Shown one piece after another: positions 8,743-15,995 of a DNA stretch of 64,000 nucleotides. The first letter of the stretch is position 1, and every line of letters starts with the position of its first letter. Source of the DNA: Bacteroidales bacterium (GTDB lineage: Bacteria > Bacteroidota > Bacteroidia > Bacteroidales > UBA932); NCBI GenBank assembly GCA_016291185.1, contig JAEFAI010000008.1, forward strand, positions 14,374-78,373. Direction: 5' to 3'. Under the pieces are notes generated by a model. It ran no database searches, was not told where the DNA came from, and was given only the letters and a program-made list of their open reading frames with translations. The translations under genes and the position numbers were made by a program.

Positions 8743-9602
8743 TCTACGCGGAGTTTAGCGCCCCGGAAGCGCGTTCTGACCGACTCAAACAGGTAGCGGA
8801 ACATGCTGCGGCGCCGGGTTTCGCTCATCACGGAGCAGTAGGTTCCCACATTCAGGTTGACATCCTCCGGCTCGCCGAAGGACCAATCGTACTGGGAAGG
8901 ATCTTCCGGGGAGGGCAGCAGGTCGATCTGTACCTGATACATCATTTCTCCGGAGGAGAGCAGGCGGCTGGCCATTTCCTCGTTCTTGAGGGTCTGGCGG
9001 ACTTCGTTTTCCGACACGGGATAGCGGTCGATGCGCATCACCCGGCCTTTCACGTAGCCGATCTCGTCCCGCTTCTCGTCTTCCGGCCAGACCTGGGCCA
9101 TCATTCCTTCGCGCAGGTCGCGCTGGCCGGCGTTGTCGATGTAGGCGATGAGCATGGCGCGCTGCGTTTCGGCTGCGTTGCCGCTCACCACGCTGATGAT
9201 GGGCTCGAAGGCCTCGAAGGCCTCATTGTCCACCTTGGAGCTGATGACGGTGCCTTCGACGGTGCTGGTCAGGATGCTGTAGCTGTCGTTGACGGAGACG
9301 AGGGCCACGGATTGTCCCGGGATCACGTGGTCGCCGCTGTGCAGGAACATGGTCCGGACCATGCCCCGGTTGGGCAGCGAGACATCCGCCGTGCCTTCCT
9401 GCGGGAAGACGACGCCGCTGTAATACACCTTGTCCGAGACACTCCCCAGGAAACCCCAGACGAAGAAAGCGCCCATCAGCAGGAGCGCCGTGACGGCCAG
9501 GATGTATGTGGGCAACGCCGTCACTTTGAGGGTGCTGCCGATCTGTTCGGGCGACTGGAGCTTCTGCTCCCGACTGTCTTCGGAAAGGGGGTTGCGATTC
9601 AT
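8739..9602 (-). CDS. NHLM-type HlyD family secretion protein
   Basis: A 287-residue adaptor with one N-terminal membrane helix (about residues 31-52, PTYILAVTALLLMGAFFVWGF), then a beta-rich periplasmic domain containing a split lipoyl-like motif (PNRGMVRTMFLHSGDHVIPGQSVALV) and a barrel region (EGMMAQVWPEDEKRDEIGYVKGRVMRI). It lacks the long coiled-coil hairpin of HlyD, as NHLM adaptors do. Start 9602 is chosen because the only -7 element lies 5 nt before it; the longer frame to 9803 runs into grpE on the other strand. It is the first gene of the five-gene export operon. Confidence 0.75.
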   Translation of the reverse strand: MNRNPLSEDSREQKLQSPEQIGSTLKVTALPTYILAVTALLLMGAFFVWGFLGSVSDKVYYSGVVFPQEGTADVSLPNRGMVRTMFLHSGDHVIPGQSVALVSVNDSYSILTSTVEGTVISSKVDNEAFEAFEPIISVVSGNAAETQRAMLIAYIDNAGQRDLREGMMAQVWPEDEKRDEIGYVKGRVMRIDRYPVSENEVRQTLKNEEMASRLLSSGEMMYQVQIDLLPSPEDPSQYDWSFGEPEDVNLNVGTYCSVMSETRRRSMFRYLFESVRTRFRGAKLRVE

Positions 9603-9607
9603 AATCA

Positions 9608-9615
9608 CAAATATA
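9608..9615 (-). promoter_or_regulatory. -7 element of the export operon, 5 nt before the start codon
   Basis: On the minus strand this reads TATATTTG, a perfect TAnnTTTG, ending only 5 nt before ATG 9602. No TTTG is seen at -33. If used, the mRNA would be leaderless or nearly so. Confidence 0.5.
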
Positions 9616-9687
9616 ATATTTTTTTGCACGTGACATTCTGTCATTGGCAGAGCTTTTGCTTTAGCAAAGGGCAAACAAGTTCGAATT

Positions 9688-10224
9688 ATGGCAGAAAACA
9701 AAGATAAACAGGCCCCGCAGGCAGCGGAGCCCAAGAAGAAACAGAAAAAAGAAGAGCGCAAGGGCGACGATCTGAAGAAGCAGGTCGCCGAGCTGACTGA
9801 CAAATTGGCGGCCGAAAAGGACAGCTATATTCGCCTGATGGCGGAATTCGAGACCTTCCGGCGCCGCAGCTCGGAGGACCGGCTGAACTTGATCGCTTCC
9901 GCGTCGGCCAAGACCATCGAGGGCCTGCTCCCGGTGCTGGACGACTGCGAGCGCGCCATGGAGATGCTCTCCAAGTCGTCCGACGAGGCGGCGAAGGAAG
10001 GCACTGCGCTTATATACAATAAGTTGATGGATTACCTGAAGACCCAGGGCCTGGCCCGGATCGAGGCCAAGGGCGAAGTCTTCAATACGGACTTCCATGA
10101 GGCCGTGACCCAGTTCCCGGCACCGAGCGAGGAGCTGAAGGGCAAGGTGATCGATGTGATTCAGACGGGCTACACGCTGGGCGGCAAGGTCCTGCGCTAT
10201 GCCAAGGTCGTTGTGGGAGCGTAA
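9688..10224 (+). CDS. grpE: Nucleotide exchange factor GrpE
   Basis: A 178-residue cochaperone that drives ADP release from DnaK in the cytosol. A lysine/glutamate-rich disordered start and a long coiled coil (residues about 28-75, including MAEFETFRRRSSEDRLNLIASAS) precede the four-helix region and the C-terminal beta domain with FNTDFHEAVTQFPAPSEELKGKVIDVIQTGYTLGGKVLRYAKVVV, which matches the GrpE signature. It is followed 4 nt later by dnaJ. No CIRCE operator or clear promoter was found in the 85-nt gap to the divergent export operon. Confidence 0.95.
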   Translation: MAENKDKQAPQAAEPKKKQKKEERKGDDLKKQVAELTDKLAAEKDSYIRLMAEFETFRRRSSEDRLNLIASASAKTIEGLLPVLDDCERAMEMLSKSSDEAAKEGTALIYNKLMDYLKTQGLARIEAKGEVFNTDFHEAVTQFPAPSEELKGKVIDVIQTGYTLGGKVLRYAKVVVGA

Positions 10225-10228
10225 GCGT

Positions 10229-11410
10229 ATGGCAGAGAAAAGAGATTACTACGAGGTCCTGGGGCTCCAGAAAGGAGCCTCGGCCGACGATATCAAGGGC
10301 GCGTACCGCAAGGCCGCGCTCAAATGGCATCCGGACCGCTGGGTCAGCGGTACCGACGCCGAGAAGAAGACTGCAGAGGAGAAGTTCAAGGAGGCCTCCG
10401 AGGCCTATTCCGTACTGAGCGACCCCAACAAGAAGGCGAAGTACGACCAGTTCGGCTTTGCCGGTGTGGACGGCGCGGGCGCTCAGGACTGGAGCCAGGG
10501 CTTCGGCAACCTGAACGACATCCTGAACAACCTTTTCGGAGGTGCGTTCGGCGGTTTCAGTGGCTTTGGCGGATTCGGTGATTTCGGCTTCGGCGGTGGC
10601 CAGCAGGGTCCCCGTCAGCAGCGCGGCCGCGACATTCGCACCCGCGTCAAAGTGACGCTGGAGGAAATTGCGAACGGTTGCGAGAAGGAAGTCACGATCG
10701 AGCGCAACCGGCCTTGCCCGGACTGCGGCGGCCGTGGCGCCAAGAACGCGTCCGACGTCAAGACCTGCCCGACCTGCAAGGGCTCCGGCACCATCCAGAC
10801 CGTGACGAATACCCTCTTCGGCCGCGCCATCAATACCTCCGTCTGTCCGCACTGCAACGGCACCGGCAAGGTGGTCACGAACCCCTGCGGCCGCTGCAAG
10901 GGCACCGGCCTCGTCCGGGTCAAGGAGACCGTTAAGGTCCGCATCCCGGCGGGCGTGGAGGACGGTATGCAGTTGTCCCTGCGCGGAGAAGGCCATGCCG
11001 CGCCGCAGGGCGGCGTGAACGGCGACCTGCTCGTGATCGTGGAGGAGCAGCCGCACGCCCAGCTGAAGCGCGACGGCGCGAACCTCTTCTATACGCGCGT
11101 GATCAGCGTCGCTGACGCGATGCTGGGCTGCGAGATCCAGGTCCCGGGTATCGACGGCCCGTTGACGCTCAAACTCGACGCCGGCACGCAGTCCGGCACG
11201 GTCCAGCGCCTGCGCGGCAAGGGCCTGCCGTCCGTGAACAGCTATGGCTTGAGCAGCCGCGGCGACCTGTACGTGAAGATTCTGGTATGGATTCCGCGCA
11301 AGCTGGGACGCAGCGAGCGCGAGGCTATCGAGAGGATGCGCGATGCCGTCCGTCCGGATCCGAACCGCGACGACCGCGCCCTCTTCGAGAAGGAGAGTCA
11401 GTACTTCTAG
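10229..11410 (+). CDS. dnaJ: Chaperone DnaJ (Hsp40)
   Basis: A 393-residue type I J-protein that delivers clients to DnaK. Domains in order: J domain with YYEVLGL and the HPD motif (WHPDRW), with a longer loop after HPD as in other Bacteroidota; Gly/Phe region (FGGAFGGFSGFGGFG); four CxxCxGxG zinc repeats (CPDCGGRG, CPTCKGSG, CPHCNGTG, CGRCKGTG); and C-terminal substrate-binding domains. The start at 10229 begins at the conserved MAEKRDYYEVLG. grpE stops 4 nt upstream. It meets the convergent trkA gene with no base between the two stop codons. Confidence 0.96.
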   Translation: MAEKRDYYEVLGLQKGASADDIKGAYRKAALKWHPDRWVSGTDAEKKTAEEKFKEASEAYSVLSDPNKKAKYDQFGFAGVDGAGAQDWSQGFGNLNDILNNLFGGAFGGFSGFGGFGDFGFGGGQQGPRQQRGRDIRTRVKVTLEEIANGCEKEVTIERNRPCPDCGGRGAKNASDVKTCPTCKGSGTIQTVTNTLFGRAINTSVCPHCNGTGKVVTNPCGRCKGTGLVRVKETVKVRIPAGVEDGMQLSLRGEGHAAPQGGVNGDLLVIVEEQPHAQLKRDGANLFYTRVISVADAMLGCEIQVPGIDGPLTLKLDAGTQSGTVQRLRGKGLPSVNSYGLSSRGDLYVKILVWIPRKLGRSEREAIERMRDAVRPDPNRDDRALFEKESQYF

Positions 11411-12772
11411 TTATTTAAAGAATTTGTCGATGTCCTGGATGGTCTCCGGCAGCGCGAAGATCGCCACACGATCATAGGGCTGGATGACCGTATCACCCAC
11501 GGCAATAAAGGCTTCACTCCCGCGGATTACGCCACCGATGATGGCGTTCCGCGGGAAATCCATTTCCTTGAGCGGCGCGGTGGTGATGGCGGAACCCGGC
11601 GCCACCGTGTATTCGATGACTTCGGCCTTGGTGCCGGTCATGTAGCGCACTGAGCGTGCTTTTCCAGACAGGGTGAACTTGAAGATGCGCCCGGCGGTGA
11701 TGAGCTTCTTGTTGATGACATTGTCCACGCCCATCTCCTCCGCGATGTGGATGTACTCGATGTTCTCCACCTCGGCAATGGTGCGCGGCACGCCGAACTT
11801 CTTGGCGACCACGCAGGAGAGGACGTTGCTCTCGTCGTTGCCCGTCAGGGCGATGAAGGAATCGTATTCCTGGATCCCTTCCTCGTAGAGGAAATCTGAA
11901 TTGCGGCCGTCGCCGTGGACGATGCGTACGGTCTCCGGCAGCTTCTCCGACAGCTCGATGCAGCGGTCCTTGTCGCCTTCTACCAGCTTGACCTTAAGGC
12001 CGATACGGGTCAGCGACCGAGCGAGCATCTCGCCGATGGGGCCGCCGCCGAGGATGAAGGCGCTGTTGATGGAGAGGTTGGTCTTGCCGAAGTGGCGGTA
12101 GAGCGCTTCCACGCCTTCGCGTGTGGTGATCGTGAAGACGAGATCGCCGAACAGGAATTTCGTGTCCAGCTTCGGAATAATGGTTTTCTCGTCGCGCGAG
12201 ATGGCGATGACGCGGAATTGCTGCAGCTCTTCGGTGGTGGTATCCTTGATGAACTCAAGCAGCTTGAGGTCCAGGATGGGGGAGTCTTCGGTGAGCTTGA
12301 AAACGGCAATCTGGAGGCGTCCGCGGGCGAAGTCCATCGTCTCGGCGGTGGAGTTGTGCTTGAGGAAAGCCACGATTTCGTCGGCGGCGCTCTTCTCGGG
12401 GTAGAACATGAGCTCGATGCCCAATTCCTTGAATATGAGTTTGTTCTCTGCGTTCAGATAGTCCTCGTCGTTGACGCGGGCGATCACCTTGGCGGCGCCG
12501 AGCTGCTTGGCGAGCAGGGCGCCCACGATGTTGATCTCCTGGGCAGACAGCGGATAGACGGCGATGAACAGGTCTGCTTTCTCTACGTTCGCGGTGCGCA
12601 GGATTTCGATCGAAGAGGGGTTGCCCTGGACGGTCTCTACATCGGCATAAGACGTCAGGGCGGCAATGCGCTCGGCGTTGTCGTCGATCACCGTGACTTC
12701 GTTCGCCTCGGCGCGAAGCATTTTCGCGAGATGGGAACCAACCTCACCGGCTCCCTCAATAACCACTTTCAT
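11411..12772 (-). CDS. trkA: Trk potassium uptake regulatory subunit TrkA
   Basis: A 453-residue peripheral membrane protein gating the TrkH/KtrB potassium channel. It has the duplicated RCK architecture: Rossmann domain 1 (GAGEVGSHLAKML, acidic residue in VTVIDDN), RCK-C 1, Rossmann domain 2 (LGGGPIGEMLARSL, KLVEGDKDRC) and RCK-C 2 at the end. The channel gene trkH, often adjacent, is not in this window. The start overlaps the preceding GT2 gene by 17 nt, and the stop abuts the dnaJ stop, leaving no space for an intergenic terminator. Confidence 0.93.
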   Translation of the reverse strand: MKVVIEGAGEVGSHLAKMLRAEANEVTVIDDNAERIAALTSYADVETVQGNPSSIEILRTANVEKADLFIAVYPLSAQEINIVGALLAKQLGAAKVIARVNDEDYLNAENKLIFKELGIELMFYPEKSAADEIVAFLKHNSTAETMDFARGRLQIAVFKLTEDSPILDLKLLEFIKDTTTEELQQFRVIAISRDEKTIIPKLDTKFLFGDLVFTITTREGVEALYRHFGKTNLSINSAFILGGGPIGEMLARSLTRIGLKVKLVEGDKDRCIELSEKLPETVRIVHGDGRNSDFLYEEGIQEYDSFIALTGNDESNVLSCVVAKKFGVPRTIAEVENIEYIHIAEEMGVDNVINKKLITAGRIFKFTLSGKARSVRYMTGTKAEVIEYTVAPGSAITTAPLKEMDFPRNAIIGGVIRGSEAFIAVGDTVIQPYDRVAIFALPETIQDIDKFFK

Positions 12773-13859
12773 AGCGACTCACATAATTAAATACCTTCTT
12801 CCCCCGCAGCGCGGCCTGGACCAGGATGCACATATTCAGCAGTCCGACCGGTCTGACGTCCTCGGGCATACCAGGAGTGTATTTTGTGTCTGGTGTGCGG
12901 AGCTGCCGGTATTCGCGGTGCGCGTCCCGGACGGCCCGGGCGTATGCCACTTTCCCGGACAACAAATATACGATAGCTGCGCAACAATCCAAAATCTTGC
13001 GTATGCGGATGCGCCAGCGCGCCTGCCGCGACCCGATGGTCTCGGGCAGGTTGTTCTCCAACATGAGCAGTCCGTTGCGGAAGTTGAGTTTCAGTTTGAG
13101 GGGGGAAGCGGGCGCGAGGGTCCCGCCGCCGAGGTGGTACACGCAGCTCTGCGGCACTACACCTACGCTCCATCCGGCAATCCAGGCTCGCCAGCACCAG
13201 TCGATCTCCTCCATGTGCGCGAAGAAGCGCTCGTCCAGCCCTCCCAACTCACGCCAGGCGCTGGCGCGGACCAGCATGCAGGCGCCGGATACCCAGAGGA
13301 CGCTTTTCGGCAGGTAGTATTGTCCTTCGTCGAGAGCCGTTCGCCTCAGCACACGGCCGCGGCAGAAGGGGAAACCGTAGCGGTCGAGCAGACCGCCGGC
13401 GGCGCCGGCATAATCGAAGCGCTCCGTGCGGCGGAAGCCGTCGCCATCGGGCTCCAGCGCATGGAGCTTGGGGCCACAGGCGGCGAAGTACGAGTACCTG
13501 TCCATCCAGGCAACGAGCGGCTCCAACCACCCCTTCGGCACCTCAATGTCGGAATTCATCAGGACCAAATATTCCGGCTTGCCTTCTCCGTTTTCGTCAT
13601 TCGCCGGCTTGACCGGCGAATCCAGAATTTCGGCAAAAGCACGGTTGTAGCCGCCGGTGAAACCGTAGTTCTTGTCGAGCAGGATGGTCTGCACCTGCGG
13701 GAAACGCTCGGCGAGCAGCTCTCGCGAGCCGTCCGTGCTGGCATTGTCAGCGACGATGACGCCGGCATCCAGCCCTTGCAGGCTGTCCAGCAGGGTAGGC
13801 AGGAAACGCTCCAGGTAGTCCCGGGTGTTCCAGTTGAGGATAACGACGGCTGTGCGCAT
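12756..13859 (-). CDS. GT2 family glycosyltransferase (rhamnosyltransferase-like)
   Basis: A 367-residue GT-A fold enzyme resembling WbbL/RfbF-type transferases. Motifs include VVILNWNTRDYLERFLPTLL, VADNASTDGS, NYGFTGGYNRA, the DxD-equivalent LVLMNSDIEVP and the acceptor-side HMEEIDWCWRAWIAGW. The donor sugar cannot be told. It sits between slyD and trkA with overlaps, away from the capsule operon. Residues about 79-92 (SPVKPANDENGEG) interrupt the usual short turn between FAEIL and EYLVLMNSD; they are encoded by a palindromic repeat unit at 13595-13623, an in-frame insertion. Confidence 0.88.
   Translation of the reverse strand: MRTAVVILNWNTRDYLERFLPTLLDSLQGLDAGVIVADNASTDGSRELLAERFPQVQTILLDKNYGFTGGYNRAFAEILDSPVKPANDENGEGKPEYLVLMNSDIEVPKGWLEPLVAWMDRYSYFAACGPKLHALEPDGDGFRRTERFDYAGAAGGLLDRYGFPFCRGRVLRRTALDEGQYYLPKSVLWVSGACMLVRASAWRELGGLDERFFAHMEEIDWCWRAWIAGWSVGVVPQSCVYHLGGGTLAPASPLKLKLNFRNGLLMLENNLPETIGSRQARWRIRIRKILDCCAAIVYLLSGKVAYARAVRDAHREYRQLRTPDTKYTPGMPEDVRPVGLLNMCILVQAALRGKKVFNYVSRYESGY
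13595..13623. repeat. In-frame ATTC-type palindromic repeat inside a GT2 gene
   Basis: The core palindrome (13599-13621) has ATTCGCCGG and CCGGCGAAT arms around a CTTGA loop, preceded by CGTC. It matches the 29-bp palindromes at 48752-48856 in layout (arms of ATTC plus a GC block, TCAAG/CTTGA loop, GTCAT flank). It is read through in frame and adds about 14 residues to the glycosyltransferase. Confidence 0.7.
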
Positions 13860-13868
13860 CTTCCTGGT

Positions 13869-14504
13869 TTATTTGCAGTCGCAGCCTTCTTTGCCGCAGC
13901 CGCAGTTGCCTTCGCCCTTGCCGTCTTTGTGGCAGTGGCCTTCGCCCTTGCCTTTGCCGCAGCATTCGCCGTCTTCCTTGTGGCAACCGCCGCCGCAGCC
14001 GCCGCAGCCTTCCTCCTGCGGGAGGTATTCGCCATGCAGACCCTCGGTCAGCTCCTTGTCCGTAGCGCTGCGCACGCTCTCTACCTTACCGGTGAAGTGC
14101 AGGGTCTTGCCGGCCATCGGATGGTTGAAGTCCATGGTCACGGTGGTGTCGGTCACCTTGTTGACGGTGCCCTGGACTACCTGACCGGCCTGGTTCAGCA
14201 TCGGGATGGTGCGGCCGACGACCAGCAGGTCATCACGCACCTGTCCGTCAATGGCGAAGGCCGTCTTGGGGAGGTCAATGAGGTATTTCGGGTCATAGAT
14301 GCCGTAGCCGTCTTCGGGGCTCAGGACGAAGTCGAAGCCATCGCCGGGCTCTTTGCCCTCCAGGGCCCCTTCAAACTTGGGAAGGAGCATGCCGGTGCCG
14401 TGGATGTACTCCAGGGGGTTGCCGGGGGCGGACTGATCCGCGATTTTACCTTCTACTTCGAGTGCGTAGCTCACGGCCACGACTTTGTTGTTCTCTACTT
14501 TCAT
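13869..14504 (-). CDS. slyD: FKBP-type peptidyl-prolyl isomerase SlyD
   Basis: A 211-residue cytosolic prolyl isomerase/chaperone of the SlyD class. The FKBP core is split by an insert-in-flap domain: MKVENNKVVAVSYALEVEGKIAD and LEYIHGTGMLLPKFEGALEGKEPGD, then the IF domain, then MDFNHPMAGKTLHFTGKVESVR, where NHPLAG-type residues are diagnostic. The tail from about residue 165 is extremely Cys/His/Gly-rich (CGGCGGGCHKE, CCGKGKGEGHCHK, CGCGKEGCDCK), the metal-binding region that in E. coli SlyD supplies nickel to hydrogenase. No hydrogenase gene is nearby. It follows pmbA by 26 nt. Confidence 0.92.
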   Translation of the reverse strand: MKVENNKVVAVSYALEVEGKIADQSAPGNPLEYIHGTGMLLPKFEGALEGKEPGDGFDFVLSPEDGYGIYDPKYLIDLPKTAFAIDGQVRDDLLVVGRTIPMLNQAGQVVQGTVNKVTDTTVTMDFNHPMAGKTLHFTGKVESVRSATDKELTEGLHGEYLPQEEGCGGCGGGCHKEDGECCGKGKGEGHCHKDGKGEGNCGCGKEGCDCK

Positions 14505-14530
14505 CTCTTTTCTCTATTGTTGTTTGTTGT

Positions 14531-15994
14531 TTATCCACTGAAATCGACTTCCGCGAAGGCGAGGGTCGGGACGAGCTTGCTCTGGCAGGGGCGCGCGTCG
14601 TCGCCGGCGGCGAGCAGGCGTGACCACAGCGTGAGGAAGTTGCCGGTCATCAGCATGCCGCTTACGGGGCGCACCATCTTGCCGTCCTCGAAGAGGTAGC
14701 CTTCGATGCCGTAGGAAAAGTCGCCGGTCACGGGGTTGCTGTTGCCGCCGTTGAAGTCGGTGACCAGGATGCCGCGGCCGCAGCGGCGAAGGATCTCGTC
14801 GCGGTCCAGACCGGGGCAGGGCCAGGGCAGAACCTTGGGGCGCGTGGCGTCTTCGACGGTCGGGGCCATCTGGAGCTTCCCGGCCATATAGGTATTGATG
14901 AAGTATTGCTTCACGACGCCGCCCTCGACAATGGGGGCTTCGACGGTTGCAACACCTTCTGAGTCAAAATATTTCGAGCAGGTCTGCCCGGGGATGCGGG
15001 GGACGTCCAGGATGTTGACCCCTTCGGGAAATACCTTCCGCCCGAGGCTGTCCATCAAGAAGGAGTTGTTCTGCTGGATGGCGTAGCCGCTCAGGGCGCG
15101 GAGAATCGGGGAGACGACCTTGGAGGCCATCTCCGCGTCGATGACGGCGGTGTAGCGGCCGCTGGGGGCGGGCTCGGAGCCGATCTGGCCGACGGCGCGT
15201 TCGAGCGCCCGGCGGCCGCAGGCGGGGGCGTCCAGCTCCGCGAGGCGCGAGGAGGCGTCCCACCAGTAGCCGCTGTACTTCTCTCCCTCGCACTCGATCG
15301 TAATTTCCACCCCATAGTCGAACGACGTTTCGCTGTGCCGGCAGCACACCCCGTTCGTGTCCATCAAGACCGTCTCGTAGATGCTGTCGGAATACTCTCC
15401 TTCCTCGGAAATAATCTGATACTCAGCTTTATGCGGAGCGTCGGGGGAAGTCACACCAGCAAAACCGTGGCCGCCCGTGGCCTCGTGAACGGGGGGGACC
15501 CGCTGCTCTGCAGTGGGGGGGATGAGCGAAGCGAAGTTTTGTCGGGGCGAGCTTCCCCCGCGCGATGCCCACCAAACAGAGGCGGATAAGGCAATGTTCT
15601 GCCGGTCGGAGGGTGAAACCTTTTCGCGGGCAGGATCGACGAGACCGAGCTCGTTGCCGGTGAGGGCGTCGTGGCTGCAGCGGGCGGGATCGGGCAGGAC
15701 GCGAAGCGGATCCGGCGCGACCATCCGGGTGGCGGCCACGGCCCGGGCGATGAAGCCCTCGAGCGAGGCCGCGTCGAGTTTGTTGGTCGAATAACTGCCG
15801 TAGCGCCCGTCCACGAAGAGGCCCAGCGACAGCGAACGGTCGGCGCAGTGCGTGACGCGGTCCACCTCGCCGTCGAGCGTCGCCACGAGGTCCTCCTCGC
15901 TGAGCGACAGCGTCGCCCGGGCGTGCTGAGCGCCGGCGCGCGTGGCCAAGTCAAGTGCCTTTCGGACGAAGTCCAACTCCTTGTCTGTAATCAT
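14531..15994 (-). CDS. pmbA: TldE/PmbA-family metalloprotease subunit with in-frame insertion
   Basis: A 487-residue TldE/PmbA homologue, longer than the usual roughly 440. Family features include TLSLSEEDLVATLDGEVDRV, SLGLFVDGRYGSYSTN, TVLMDTNGVCCRHSETSFDYG, the long central beta-sandwich and the closing DFSYGIEGYLFEDGKMVRPV. TldE partners TldD in a heterodimeric protease known in E. coli to mature microcin B17 and to degrade CcdA. It lacks HExxxH, as expected for the non-catalytic partner. Residues about 137-187 (WWASRGGSS through HKA) have no place in the family and coincide with the palindromic element at 15442-15560. The tldD stop lies 1 nt upstream. Confidence 0.88.
   Translation of the reverse strand: MITDKELDFVRKALDLATRAGAQHARATLSLSEEDLVATLDGEVDRVTHCADRSLSLGLFVDGRYGSYSTNKLDAASLEGFIARAVAATRMVAPDPLRVLPDPARCSHDALTGNELGLVDPAREKVSPSDRQNIALSASVWWASRGGSSPRQNFASLIPPTAEQRVPPVHEATGGHGFAGVTSPDAPHKAEYQIISEEGEYSDSIYETVLMDTNGVCCRHSETSFDYGVEITIECEGEKYSGYWWDASSRLAELDAPACGRRALERAVGQIGSEPAPSGRYTAVIDAEMASKVVSPILRALSGYAIQQNNSFLMDSLGRKVFPEGVNILDVPRIPGQTCSKYFDSEGVATVEAPIVEGGVVKQYFINTYMAGKLQMAPTVEDATRPKVLPWPCPGLDRDEILRRCGRGILVTDFNGGNSNPVTGDFSYGIEGYLFEDGKMVRPVSGMLMTGNFLTLWSRLLAAGDDARPCQSKLVPTLAFAEVDFSG
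15442..15560 (+). repeat. Nested palindromic element A, in frame within pmbA
   Basis: Outer arms CGGGGGAAG (15442-15450) and CTTCCCCCG (15552-15560) enclose inner arms CAAAAC (15460-15465) and GTTTTG (15536-15541). The roughly 82-bp core (15460-15541) is about 85 percent identical, by eye, to the reverse complement of the core of element B in the neighbouring tldD gene. It contains an internal CGCTGC/GCAGTG hairpin. No stop codon arises in the pmbA frame. Confidence 0.8.
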
Positions 15995-15995
15995 C

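Noticed and set aside
9603..9687. CIRCE/HrcA operator upstream of grpE
   Set aside because: No TTAGCACTC-N9-GAGTGCTAA or near match was found in the interval.
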